A stretch of DNA of 31,148 nt from a virus: the IMG/VR virus record IMGVR_UViG_3300020416_000038, positions 1 to 31,148 of that record, one strand, 5' to 3'. The notes beneath the pieces are model-generated. The model did not search any database. It was not told where the DNA came from and saw nothing but the letters and a program-made list of their open reading frames with translations. Of the stretch, positions 13,385-21,845 are shown piece by piece. Position 1 is the stretch's first letter; each line of letters begins with the position of its first letter. The position numbers and the translations under genes are program-made.

Positions 13385-13968
13385 TAGCTACTAAATGTGA
13401 GAGTTGCTACGTCAGAGATAACTTCTGGAGCACCATTGTTGGAGTTAACTTTAACTCTGTACTGGTTACCATCATTTGCTGCGGTCTGTCCTGTAAGAGC
13501 AAGGTTTGTACTAGTTGCACCAGATACATTAGAGAATCTACCTGTGCTGGTAGTACGCTTTTGCCATTGGAAGGTTGCTGTACCACTGTTGGTTACAGAT
13601 GCTACCACTGCGAATGTTGCTGCACCACTTGAAGTTGACTTGTCTGTGTTGTTTGTAGACAATGTGATAGTGTTCGCTGCGTCTGCTGCGATTGTGTCAT
13701 CACTTAGTGTCTCATCTGCATTTGCTTCTGGGTTAGTGAGAACCATAAGATGTTCTGCACGGTGACGAGTTGCACCAGATACATCAGTATAAGTATGATA
13801 TGCCCACCAACCAGGTGCTGTAATACCACGACTTTTATTTGCTGCTAACGCTGCTTCTGTTTCGTCACAAAAGACGATAGTTTTTGTAACCGACCCACCG
13901 CTGTTACCAATAGTAAGACCGACAGCGGTCTGGTTAGCAGTGGAGTCAACTCTTCCGTATAAAGACAT
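13384..13968 (-). CDS. Virion structural protein with C-terminal Ig-like domain, 194 aa
   Basis: The N-terminal 75 residues (MSLYGRVDSTANQTAVGLTI, then TIVFCDETEAALAANKSRGI and APGWWAYHTYTDVSGATRHR) match a domain found in cyanophage structural proteins. The C-terminal 90 residues are Ser/Thr/Asn/Ala-rich with an Ig-like pattern (TATFQWQKRTTSTG, then DGNQYRVKVNS). Such proteins often decorate capsids or fibres. An exact T4 late promoter, TATAAATA, lies 28 bp upstream of the ATG, supporting late virion expression. Confidence 0.83.
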   Translation of the reverse strand: MSLYGRVDSTANQTAVGLTIGNSGGSVTKTIVFCDETEAALAANKSRGITAPGWWAYHTYTDVSGATRHRAEHLMVLTNPEANADETLSDDTIAADAANTITLSTNNTDKSTSSGAATFAVVASVTNSGTATFQWQKRTTSTGRFSNVSGATSTNLALTGQTAANDGNQYRVKVNSNNGAPEVISDVATLTFSS

Positions 13969-13995
13969 GTTTCTCCGACGTGTATTCTGTATGAG

Positions 13996-14003
13996 TATTT
14001 ATA
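13996..14003 (-). promoter_or_regulatory. T4-type late promoter TATAAATA
   Basis: An exact TATAAATA octamer on the minus strand, recognised in T4-like phages by the gp55 late sigma factor, 28 bp before the ATG of the Ig-domain structural gene and within a true intergenic gap. I noticed no other exact minus-strand copy. Confidence 0.85.
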
Positions 14004-14006
14004 AAG

Positions 14007-14195
14007 TTAACTTTCTAGCAGTGCCTTTTCAAGTGCCTTAACTAGTTCGTCATCAACTTTGTTTCCTGTCTTAGCTGCTGCTTTCTTCAATAACTTAATT
14101 ACAAAATCTTTAATAACAGAATCGAGATCATCAGGAATTCTATCAACAGCTTTGTTAATGATGCTGATAGCAATGGGCATTAAAAAATTAATCAT
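14007..14195 (-). CDS. Small helical protein, 62 aa
   Basis: It begins MINFLMPIAISIINKAVDRI and continues as an amphipathic, Lys-rich helix. The N-terminus is hydrophobic but interrupted by charged residues, so a full membrane span is uncertain. Similar short proteins sit near structural genes in cyanophages; no function is recognised. Confidence 0.7.
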   Translation of the reverse strand: MINFLMPIAISIINKAVDRIPDDLDSVIKDFVIKLLKKAAAKTGNKVDDELVKALEKALLES

Positions 14196-14229
14196 TATTT
14201 TGTACCAAGGTAGGTACTCTATATATGCG

Positions 14230-15345
14230 TCAACACTTCCACTTTCTAAGTGCTAGTGCCTTACGAGTTGGTCTACCTTTTTCATCTTTCATCGGTCCTT
14301 TTACACCACTCATACGAGCACAGAATGATCTCTTTCTAGGACCACCACCTGGTTGTGGTGCTTTCAAATCAGAACCAGGATTCTCACGTTCGTAAGACTT
14401 TCTACCTTTCTCATTCAAACCACCAGTCTTATTCTTACCTTCCTTGCGTTGCCATGCAGCAGACTTCTCTTGTATTTTTTCTAACTGATCTAATGCTTTA
14501 CTCGACCAATATACATGTGTTTCTTCATTCTTTGGACGGCAATCAGGAACTAACTTACCACCCTTCATCTTCATACCTACTTTCTTATGAGTCTTCCAAC
14601 ACTCATCATAAAATTGGTTGAATGATTTTTCTTCTTTCATACGACGCTTGGCAGCGTTGCCTTGACCTTGAGCACTTGCACCTGTTCTCTTTCTTTGTGA
14701 AACTCTATTCTCACTAGTACCAGTTCCAAGTCTAAATGCTGTATCTCTATCAGCATCAGTTCTCTTGCCACCACCCTTCTTGATATCACTATCTTGCATC
14801 TCACGAGCACGTTGTGCTCTTGCACCAGTTAGTCCTTCATCTATATCTAAATTTTTTCTCCAAGAATATGATTCTTTCTTGCTGTTACCATAGTTAGCAG
14901 CACCTTTCTTACGGCATTGAACTAACCTACCAGATGCATATGCAGAAGGCCAGACACTAGCACTTGCTTTTACTTTATGGTAGCAAGCATCTTTCTTACC
15001 ACTACCTTTGCCTTTTTTATCTGCTTCGGAGATTTGAGTTTCTTCTTTCATTTTCTTTTTGGGTTTGTCAGTTGAAACATAAGTTGGTTTTGCAGCACCA
15101 GTTTTAGATTGTTGATTAGGATCTGCTTTCTTCTTACGACGTGAAGCAGATAATCTTTCTGCTTTGGTCATGCTTGCTCTTTTAGAAGATGACACACACT
15201 TAGGTGTACCTTCACCAGGTTTATCACTAGCACAAGTTCCACCAGTTACTACATTAACCCAACCTTTTTTGCCGTCCTTGGATTTAGATCCTGAGAACCA
15301 CTTGTGAAGATTACCTTCATCGATTAACTGGTGGACATTTGTCAT
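14230..15345 (-). CDS. Lys-rich multi-domain protein with DUF5872/DUF6321-like segments, 371 aa
   Basis: The N-terminus (LHKWFSGSKSKDGKKGWVNV, then GGTCASDKPGEGTPKC) and the segment KKDACYHKVKASASVWPSAY are DUF5872-like. The C-terminus (NPGSDLKAPQP, RKRSFCARMSGVKGP, RKALALRKWKC) is DUF6321-like. Both occur in marine phages without known role. The protein is very basic with paired Cys, suggesting nucleic-acid binding. An internal SFNQFYDEC segment resembles a capsid-targeting/gp21-cleavage motif. Domain names come from memory and are untested. Confidence 0.75.
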   Translation of the reverse strand: MTNVHQLIDEGNLHKWFSGSKSKDGKKGWVNVVTGGTCASDKPGEGTPKCVSSSKRASMTKAERLSASRRKKKADPNQQSKTGAAKPTYVSTDKPKKKMKEETQISEADKKGKGSGKKDACYHKVKASASVWPSAYASGRLVQCRKKGAANYGNSKKESYSWRKNLDIDEGLTGARAQRAREMQDSDIKKGGGKRTDADRDTAFRLGTGTSENRVSQRKRTGASAQGQGNAAKRRMKEEKSFNQFYDECWKTHKKVGMKMKGGKLVPDCRPKNEETHVYWSSKALDQLEKIQEKSAAWQRKEGKNKTGGLNEKGRKSYERENPGSDLKAPQPGGGPRKRSFCARMSGVKGPMKDEKGRPTRKALALRKWKC

Positions 15346-16169
15346 GTTCCTAGTCCTCTACCTTTATCGTAGTTGTCTTTCCCACCATACCTTGCCATGG
15401 TATCAACATAATTTTGGGTAGACTTGAACCCTCGTTTCTTTGCGTCACTAGCAGTTTGTTTCTTAGCGTCTGCTGCTTTCTTATACTTACCAGTACCTAC
15501 AGTAGACTTTGCACCTTTCACTTTCTTTTGTTGTTTACTGCCACCACTTGTCATGATTGCACCTTTACCATGTTCCTTCCTGATTTTATCAAGAACGAAT
15601 GACAATGCAGCATCCTTAGGTTTGTTCCCAGATGGTTTTTTAGTTCCACCCTTATCGTAACCCTTCTCTTTTTTAAGTCGGGTTGCTTCATGGAATTGTC
15701 CAAAGGTCAAGATCGAATTTTCAGTGCTCTCTTTTGTGCTTTTTTCTGAAATCTCTTCTTGACTGTCATAGGTTTTAGATTCAAAGTGGGGGTTTTTCAT
15801 TTGCGGACCTTTCATCATCTCTTTACGAGCTTTCTCATTATTTTTTAGGCGTTTTTTAAAGTCCGTCTCTAAGTATGTATCATCCTTTTTCTTTCCTTCT
15901 GACACTTCTTTTTTGAAGTGATCACCACCGCATGTTTTGCATGGGTCTTGACCGCAGTCACAGTCACATTTTCCCTTTCCTTCATGCACATATCCCAATT
16001 TCTTATACTTATCATGGTCAGCCATACTGTTGGCTTTATACTTCTTCCCAGTTTTCTTATCAATCATGATGTGAGGTTTAAACTCCTTCTCCATCATGTC
16101 CTTAAGTTTAGGATTAATCTTGACTGCAGTTTTCTTTTTTTCGTCTAGTGCTTTAAAACTAAGCATCAT
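15342..16169 (-). CDS. Lys-rich protein with Cys cluster, 275 aa
   Basis: From ATG 16169 it reads MMLSFKALDEKKKTAVKINP. A dense Cys cluster, CDCDCGQDPCKTCGGDH, lies around residues 70-85 and could bind zinc. The rest is very rich in Lys, and an internal LTFGQFHEATR resembles a capsid-targeting sequence. The start overlaps the upstream gene by 11 bases with AGAGG just ahead. It probably belongs with the neighbouring virion-internal-looking proteins; no function is established. Confidence 0.72.
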   Translation of the reverse strand: MMLSFKALDEKKKTAVKINPKLKDMMEKEFKPHIMIDKKTGKKYKANSMADHDKYKKLGYVHEGKGKCDCDCGQDPCKTCGGDHFKKEVSEGKKKDDTYLETDFKKRLKNNEKARKEMMKGPQMKNPHFESKTYDSQEEISEKSTKESTENSILTFGQFHEATRLKKEKGYDKGGTKKPSGNKPKDAALSFVLDKIRKEHGKGAIMTSGGSKQQKKVKGAKSTVGTGKYKKAADAKKQTASDAKKRGFKSTQNYVDTMARYGGKDNYDKGRGLGT

Positions 16170-16866
16170 CCTCTGCCTCGTCATGAATTACATGCTCATG
16201 CATGCCTCCCTCCAAAATTTCTAATTTAGAAACTGGAACATGCTTTTCAATACCATGCTCAAAGAAAACATCATAGTGTTGTACTACACCATTCTCATCA
16301 AGATCGTGCATTCCTTTGATGCAGTTACCAACACCAAACTCTTCATGTTTTACTTTAGATGCACAGTCATGCTTTTTCTTTTTCTTACTACCATAACCTT
16401 CACCCATCTCTTCTTTCTTCTTCTTCTTTTTCTTCATGTCACCATCATGAGATCCTCCACAAGTCTCTCCAAGAACTTCTAAGTTCTTATCATAGTTAAC
16501 AAAGTGTTCGTGTGGACCTTCTTTAATAATTTCTAATTCTTCTACAGGGACATTCTCCATAATGAAATTACCATCAGTAATATCATAGTGAGTTACAGTA
16601 CCATCTTCTAACAGGGTATGTGCTTCTGGAATTACATCATACTCTCTGTCTTCCATCTTAACTTTAGAAGCACAGAGGTGAGTTTTCTTACCCATCGCCT
16701 TGGTAACAGTCTTGCGGCGATTTAAAAGATAAGAATCAGTCTTATCTTTGTCACCGTCATTATCGATGTCACCATCCTCCTTACCGACAGGATCTAATTT
16801 TTTCTTTTCATACATCTGCACTTGTTTTAGTGCGTCCGATAAATCGGGTAGGTCTCTAAGATTCAT
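16159..16866 (-). CDS. Acidic/Lys-tract protein with an internal tandem duplication, 235 aa
   Basis: Near the N-terminus, KEDGDIDNDGDKDKTDSYLL resembles a calcium-binding EF-hand or dockerin loop. Two copies of a roughly 65-residue module follow: THLCASKVK...DGTVTHYDI...VPVEELEI...GPHEHFV and HDCASKVK...NGVVQHYDV...VPVSKLEI...GMHEHVI. Poly-Lys tracts separate them. The duplication is clear by eye; function is unknown, and a virion role is inferred from the neighbours. A GATAAATA sequence 25 bp upstream may be a weak late promoter. Confidence 0.75.
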   Translation of the reverse strand: MNLRDLPDLSDALKQVQMYEKKKLDPVGKEDGDIDNDGDKDKTDSYLLNRRKTVTKAMGKKTHLCASKVKMEDREYDVIPEAHTLLEDGTVTHYDITDGNFIMENVPVEELEIIKEGPHEHFVNYDKNLEVLGETCGGSHDGDMKKKKKKKEEMGEGYGSKKKKKHDCASKVKHEEFGVGNCIKGMHDLDENGVVQHYDVFFEHGIEKHVPVSKLEILEGGMHEHVIHDEAEDDA

Positions 16867-16870
16867 TTTA

Positions 16871-18016
16871 CTAACTGTCCTTGACGTTTTTATTTATCTT
16901 CCTAATGAATTCACCTGGTGTTAATCTTTTCATGTACCGAACAAGACTATCTGTTCCTTCCTCTCTTTCGGATGGTTTTAACCACCCTTTAACCTCTTTT
17001 AAGTCTCTTAACCAAGTACGAAAAAGATGATCAGACTCATCAATAGAGATGACGTAATTGCTACCACGACTAACAACCTTAGAAATGATACCTGTGTTAT
17101 TGTTTTCGACATAAGATCCTACCTCAAATAAATTTTGATTGAAATATACTTCTCGGAGACCTTGAGGATCTAACTTAGGAGCAATCTCATATAGATCATA
17201 TGATGCTTCTGCAAAATCATCAAACTCTTCTACTTGCATTGCTTGACGCAATGTCATATATAACTTCTCAGTACCATCTTTTCCTAGATTTTTTGACATT
17301 CCTTTACTAAAGGAATTGAAATCATCTTCTGCTGCTGCTTTACGAAGTTTAGATGCAGACATACCTTCTACACCTTCACCATCTGGATCTCTTGCTCCCG
17401 CAGAAACTACATTAATTTCATCAAATGTATATACATCTCCATTGTATTTCTGTGCAAGACTATTAAACTCACTAACTCTATCACCACCAACCACTAGATT
17501 GACTGAACTATATCCTTCTGCGTCAAGAGTGGTAAGAACATCAAAGATAGTTCTCATCTCTTCATTATTTTGAATAGCATTAGCATGATCAGGATATGCT
17601 TGCTTCATAAATTTAATTTTAGTTCCCGCATCAAGAGGGTTCTTCTTAGGATCTTCAGATCTAGACGGATATATTCTATACTCTCCTCCACTAGACTTTG
17701 CCTGTTGAGCAACCTTATCTAAAAGTTTCTCGTGACCAACAGTAGGTGGATTAAATCTTCCAAATGTAACAGATATGCTACCTTGATCGACCTGACCCTC
17801 GCCGCCTCCAGTTTCTTCTTCTCCATTTTGCTGCGTTGATGCTGCTGCTTGTTGAGCAGACACCTTAATTAGTTTACCATCCTTAGACAAGTGGGTGACG
17901 TTGCCATTTACATCGGCATACTTACCATACCCTACATGCTTAAGTTTTAATTTCTCTGCTTCTTTTGCAGCGAAGGATCTTTCGGCTTCAGTTAGGAAAG
18001 CACTGAACTTTTTCAT
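16871..18016 (-). CDS. Nucleotidylyltransferase-like protein with capsid-targeting-like N-terminus, 381 aa
   Basis: Residues 80-230 form a cytidylyltransferase/NMN-adenylyltransferase-like domain: VTFGRFNPPTVGHEKLL (HxGH-type loop as NPPTVGH, about 89-95), LVVGGDRVSEF, and SASKLRKAA (220-228), the ISSTxxR-like motif. Such enzymes transfer a nucleotide to a small phosphate compound. The N-terminus MKKFSAFLTEAERSF resembles T4 capsid-targeting sequences with a gp21 protease site after LTE. The C-terminal 130 residues are unassigned. Fold confident; substrate unknown. Confidence 0.82.
   Translation of the reverse strand: MKKFSAFLTEAERSFAAKEAEKLKLKHVGYGKYADVNGNVTHLSKDGKLIKVSAQQAAASTQQNGEEETGGGEGQVDQGSISVTFGRFNPPTVGHEKLLDKVAQQAKSSGGEYRIYPSRSEDPKKNPLDAGTKIKFMKQAYPDHANAIQNNEEMRTIFDVLTTLDAEGYSSVNLVVGGDRVSEFNSLAQKYNGDVYTFDEINVVSAGARDPDGEGVEGMSASKLRKAAAEDDFNSFSKGMSKNLGKDGTEKLYMTLRQAMQVEEFDDFAEASYDLYEIAPKLDPQGLREVYFNQNLFEVGSYVENNNTGIISKVVSRGSNYVISIDESDHLFRTWLRDLKEVKGWLKPSEREEGTDSLVRYMKRLTPGEFIRKINKNVKDS
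16891..16898 (-). promoter_or_regulatory. Possible late promoter GATAAATA
   Basis: One mismatch from TATAAATA on the minus strand, 25 bp before the ATG at 16866. It overlaps the end of the upstream coding sequence, so it could be chance. Confidence 0.35.
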
Positions 18017-18974
18017 TCTGCCAATTCTTACTAAGGTTAAAGTTTGCTTTACTAAAGGTCAACCGATCTACAATTTTGTAAGGATTATTTGAAACTGTCA
18101 CGAACCCCTCATGCTGAGAGGATTCACCATCGATGTAACATTCAACATTTCCATTTACAAAAATCGCATCGAGTAGACGCTGTTTCAGTTGGAAGATTTG
18201 ATGCCATACCCTGAAGGTACTTACATTTACTTCTCCCTTATATTTAGCATCTAATGTATCGTACATTTTTTGAGGACGCGGAAGTGTCCCTTGTCGTACG
18301 AATGAATTGATATGTTTTGCTATCTCTGTGCGGGATTGGGGAACCTTTGCCACCATGATTGTAGGTAGTATTTTTGCTAGATGTCTCCATCCCAAAGGTG
18401 GTTCTACAGTAGCATTATTAGTATCAACAAAGTAGCAACTAGAAGTGCTATCAAGACTAACTCCTATCTTACCCTCAGCAGTAGGACTGAGTTCTGTATA
18501 CTCTGTATGTGGTGCTAGAATAATTTGTTCAGAAATCTTATGATCAAACTTATACTGAATAGTATTAGGACAATAAACACTGCCCCCACCGACACCGATC
18601 CAATCAGCTTGGATAATACGATTGATGCGAGGAAGGTGATCAAGACATAACCTAAGAATGTCAGCGACAGTGCCTTGATGATTCTTATCAATGTCCTCAT
18701 GACTGTAATTGATTTTGATTTTGCGTTTGTTGAAAACGGACTTAGTGCCCACAAAGAACTTACCATTCTCAGGATTAGTACCAAACACTATGGCAGGAGC
18801 ACCGTCCCATTTGACAGACAGTCTAGTAACTGTCACAAGTTCTTTGATGGCATCTATTGCAACCTTACGTCCTTGAAGGATTGAATCTTCTGGGTGTTCA
18901 AGGTGTTTGTTGGGCATCTGAACCGTTTCTGATACCCATATTATACTACATCCACACGCTGTTTTAGGTCTCAT
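17988..18974 (-). CDS. DUF6267-like protein with ligase-type nucleotidyltransferase motifs, 328 aa
   Basis: The KWDGAPAIVFG segment (K55, D57, G58) matches motif I (KxDG) of covalent nucleotidyltransferases such as RNA and DNA ligases; GKFFVGTKSVFN follows, EGFV (289-292) matches motif IV and YKIVDR (299-304) could be motif V. The HLEHPEDSIL start and KWDGAPA core agree with DUF6267 proteins of T4-like phages. ATG 18974 follows GAGGAAAG; ATG 18917, just before PNKHLEHPED, is an alternative. The gene overlaps the nucleotidylyltransferase gene by 29 bases. Activity is inference. Confidence 0.78.
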   Translation of the reverse strand: MRPKTACGCSIIWVSETVQMPNKHLEHPEDSILQGRKVAIDAIKELVTVTRLSVKWDGAPAIVFGTNPENGKFFVGTKSVFNKRKIKINYSHEDIDKNHQGTVADILRLCLDHLPRINRIIQADWIGVGGGSVYCPNTIQYKFDHKISEQIILAPHTEYTELSPTAEGKIGVSLDSTSSCYFVDTNNATVEPPLGWRHLAKILPTIMVAKVPQSRTEIAKHINSFVRQGTLPRPQKMYDTLDAKYKGEVNVSTFRVWHQIFQLKQRLLDAIFVNGNVECYIDGESSQHEGFVTVSNNPYKIVDRLTFSKANFNLSKNWQNEKVQCFPN

Positions 18975-18987
18975 TGTGCCACTTTCC

Positions 18988-20385
18988 TCACTGGAGCTTC
19001 CAATACACAGACGACTTGTCCGACTGTGATGATGCGTACAAATATATTTCCTTTATGATCTGGTCAGAATCTCTATGAGTGGACACCCAATCTAAAAATT
19101 TTAATCCCGCATATTTACTATACTTCCATGCTTGTTCTGCCTCATCTTTAATCCATGCCATATCAGTTGCTTTATTCTTCAAACCCTTTGCTTTATATTT
19201 TACCAGTAAATTATAGATTTCCTCATCCAACTTATTAGTCTTTGCTTTAGTCCAAGTATCTGTTCCACCATACTCAGGTAGTGTACCAAACTTACCATCC
19301 TTTAGTAATTCTTGTACCTTCTTACCTTGTATCTTACCCTGTGCAGCAGACTTACCTTTCAACTCTAACTTCCAATCACCTTTGGTAGGACCACCAAAAT
19401 TTCTTGCCTGAAATTTTTCAAAATTACCTGTGCCGTAGTACACATAAACATCCATAGGATGACTGTCACCCTTTCTACCATTATCGAATACCAAATCATA
19501 CTTTGCAAAGTATGCTTTCTCGTTTGCTTTTCTTTCAGCAGGAGGTCTATCGTTTAATAGTTTCATCTTAGGCAAACCTTCAATCTTCTTCAAAGATATA
19601 CCAACCAACTGTCCGTCTGCTCTCAATTGTAACAAAGCATTGTTTAGACAATCAATAGTAGTTTCTTTATTAAGATGATTTTTTACTTTAGTCTTATCCT
19701 TTACCATCCATATATCAGAAGGATTCCATTTATCTTCAGAAGATAAGTTAGTTTGACTCTTTACTCTATTGAATGCATTCTTAACTGCACCATCATCAAT
19801 CATAGAATCACCCCTAACAAATGTCCATCCCTTACCACCTACTTTACCAAATATTTCATTAGCACCTGCCCAAGATGATTCTTGCCAGTCCTTTCCTAGT
19901 GAAAGAATTTCATCTAACTTTGCAGTTACGTCGCAATACCGCATGCCACATTTAAAATCTTCTTCAGTAAATGCTTTCTTCTTTTCTATATTAGGACAGT
20001 AATATCTCATGGCAGCATAGACACACTGTGCAGATTCTACCAGTGCAGTTTGTGCAGCACCACCACCAGATCCTTTACTGTTCTCTGGTTTAACTTCTAC
20101 TCTAATAACTTGCTTCTCTCTGATTGGAATATCTAAGGAAGTGCCTTTCGCATTAGTTGTAATTCCTGGATAGTTTTCATCTAATGCACTTTTTATATTT
20201 TGAACTGCTGTAAGTCTTTTTATTTGAGGAACAAAAACTTTTAATGCTATCTGAACTTTCTTGGTTGAGTCCTTTTCTTCTACGTTCTTAACATCAAATA
20301 AGTAATACGAATAATCATCACCTCCCAATGCCTTCATCACATCTTCGAAGGCAGACTTATTTACTGGAGGAATTGTTATTGCCAT
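18988..20385 (-). CDS. Unknown protein with a possible PD-(D/E)xK-like core, 465 aa
   Basis: The segment KPENSKGSGGGAAQTALVES (about 99-118) is glycine-rich and conserved in phage proteins I have seen. NPSDIWMV (D224) followed about 40 residues later by LVGISLKKIEG (S264, K266, K267) has the spacing of a restriction-nuclease-like core but lacks the usual acidic residue before the Lys. The rest is mixed alpha/beta. It starts by a TAATG overlap at 20385. No function can be assigned. Confidence 0.78.
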   Translation of the reverse strand: MAITIPPVNKSAFEDVMKALGGDDYSYYLFDVKNVEEKDSTKKVQIALKVFVPQIKRLTAVQNIKSALDENYPGITTNAKGTSLDIPIREKQVIRVEVKPENSKGSGGGAAQTALVESAQCVYAAMRYYCPNIEKKKAFTEEDFKCGMRYCDVTAKLDEILSLGKDWQESSWAGANEIFGKVGGKGWTFVRGDSMIDDGAVKNAFNRVKSQTNLSSEDKWNPSDIWMVKDKTKVKNHLNKETTIDCLNNALLQLRADGQLVGISLKKIEGLPKMKLLNDRPPAERKANEKAYFAKYDLVFDNGRKGDSHPMDVYVYYGTGNFEKFQARNFGGPTKGDWKLELKGKSAAQGKIQGKKVQELLKDGKFGTLPEYGGTDTWTKAKTNKLDEEIYNLLVKYKAKGLKNKATDMAWIKDEAEQAWKYSKYAGLKFLDWVSTHRDSDQIIKEIYLYASSQSDKSSVYWKLQ

Positions 20386-20591
20386 TAGTCCTTGTGATTG
20401 CCCAAACTATTTAGATATACACTCTCATTTTGATAGGGCATTTTATCACCCGCCCAAATTTCATACCCTTCTACAAGTTCAGGTACTAACCACTCATCTA
20501 AACGAGAGCAATACTTCCAGTTAACTGGTTGAATACAATTGAGCACAACCACCTCGTAAAATGCTACGAGATGAATCCATAAAGTAAGCAT
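20385..20591 (-). CDS. Small unknown protein, 68 aa
   Basis: It begins MLTLWIHLVAFYEVVVLNCI, a hydrophobic stretch that could be a signal or anchor, and continues with a polar WLVPELVEGYEIWAGD part. Both ends use TAATG overlaps (20593-20589 and 20387-20383), good evidence for translation. No family is recognised. Confidence 0.7.
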   Translation of the reverse strand: MLTLWIHLVAFYEVVVLNCIQPVNWKYCSRLDEWLVPELVEGYEIWAGDKMPYQNESVYLNSLGNHKD

Positions 20592-20767
20592 TAATTAGCA
20601 GAACCAGGACGAGGATAATGAATAATAATGTACTCTTCAAGGGTGCCGTCTTTGTTTGGCATTGTTTGTCTATACCACTTTGCATCTTCTCCATAGACTG
20701 CACATACCTGAGCAACCTGCATGGTTGCAATAGCATCCTTTTCTTTCAATGTCATTTCTTTACTCAT
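20591..20767 (-). CDS. Small unknown protein, 58 aa
   Basis: The frame reads MSKEMTLKEKDAIATMQVAQ, continues VCAVYGEDAKWYRQTM and ends IIIHYPRPGSAN. It lies just downstream of the oxygenase gene at 20773-21315 and shares its stop with the next start (TAATG). A short alpha-beta fold is likely. No function is recognised. Confidence 0.68.
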   Translation of the reverse strand: MSKEMTLKEKDAIATMQVAQVCAVYGEDAKWYRQTMPNKDGTLEEYIIIHYPRPGSAN

Positions 20768-20772
20768 TGTTT

Positions 20773-21315
20773 TCAGGGGGTGAAATAGTTTAAGTTTATC
20801 ACAGTTTTAAGACGATTGTCAATTTGACTGACACCTCTATGTTTAATGTTTGATGGAAATTTTATCAAACGGTTAGCAACACATTGTGTTTTTGTACCAT
20901 CTTCAAACTCTGTATATCCATCGCATGTATTAATATAGTAAATGGCAGTTGTCATTTTACTAGAGGGAATTGGATTCTCTATGGAATCTGCCCAATCATA
21001 GTGAAAGTCACTAAAGAATCTTTTACTCTTTAGAGGTTCCAGATTTGCTTTTACTTTATGTAATGCAAGGAAGTTAATTTTATTTAGTAGAGGTACAATG
21101 GTCTCAAAATCAGGGGACATTCCATATTGGAAGTGACCATTCCATGATTGTTGAAAATAAAATTCATGTTCAAATTGGTAATTGTCAATGTCATTTTCAT
21201 TTGAACCATTAGTAACTTTATAAGGTTGATATTTCCATTGAATAATATCTATTAGATATTTTCTAATACTTTCAAAATCTTGATATGGTAAGAAATTATC
21301 TAGTACTTCCATCAT
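20773..21315 (-). CDS. 2OG-Fe(II) oxygenase-like protein, HxD type
   Basis: A 180-aa protein. FHYDWAD gives a His-x-Asp metal pair, TAIYYINTCDGYTEFEDGTK is the core strand region, IKHRGVSQ carries the distal His, and LKTVINLNYF has a Lys/Arg position for 2-oxoglutarate. It is the last of four consecutive genes of this fold and overlaps the preceding one by ATGA at 21315. Substrate unknown. Confidence 0.8.
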   Translation of the reverse strand: MMEVLDNFLPYQDFESIRKYLIDIIQWKYQPYKVTNGSNENDIDNYQFEHEFYFQQSWNGHFQYGMSPDFETIVPLLNKINFLALHKVKANLEPLKSKRFFSDFHYDWADSIENPIPSSKMTTAIYYINTCDGYTEFEDGTKTQCVANRLIKFPSNIKHRGVSQIDNRLKTVINLNYFTP

Positions 21316-21845
21316 AGTGGAATCAAAGACATCATATGTTGAGGTTCCATAGGTTCAGTACAAACATCAAACCCTAATGTTATTCTTGGTTCAGTAAAGT
21401 TATCTTTAGCAACAACTCTATGATGTCTGTAACCAGGACCGATGTATATATTTCCAACCTTATTCTCTATCTCGAAGCATTCAAATTCTGTTGTAGAATT
21501 TTTTGGATCTATACTTATGTAACCATGATAAGGCCACTCATGGTTGTGCCATTTTAAAACTGTGTCTGGAGTATGATAGTTTAACCAACACTGCATCCAC
21601 TTATACTTTGATGGAATATAGTCATGTATAATATCTTTCAATTCAAAAAACAATTCTCGGAAAAGTAAATTGGGAGATGTTAATGCAAAGAAATTATACA
21701 ACCCATAGGTATATGTTGAGTCTTGACCATGAAAAACATCTTGATGTGTCTCATATGCTCTGTGTATCAACTCAACCATCTCATCTTTATGATCAATGAT
21801 CAATTGAGATTTATAGATTTTGTGTTCAGTCATTCCATTAGCCAT
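21312..21845 (-). CDS. 2OG-Fe(II) oxygenase-like protein, 177 aa
   Basis: The core is MQCWLNYHTPDTVLKWHNHE (His pair), then HGYISIDPKNSTTEFECFEI, GNIYIGPGYRHHRVVAK with the distal His, and PRITLGFDV with an Arg. This is the double-stranded beta-helix layout, although HxH replaces HxD. ATG codons at 21845 and 21833 are both possible; the first overlaps the upstream stop. Fold likely, catalysis unproven. Confidence 0.75.
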   Translation of the reverse strand: MANGMTEHKIYKSQLIIDHKDEMVELIHRAYETHQDVFHGQDSTYTYGLYNFFALTSPNLLFRELFFELKDIIHDYIPSKYKWMQCWLNYHTPDTVLKWHNHEWPYHGYISIDPKNSTTEFECFEIENKVGNIYIGPGYRHHRVVAKDNFTEPRITLGFDVCTEPMEPQHMMSLIPL

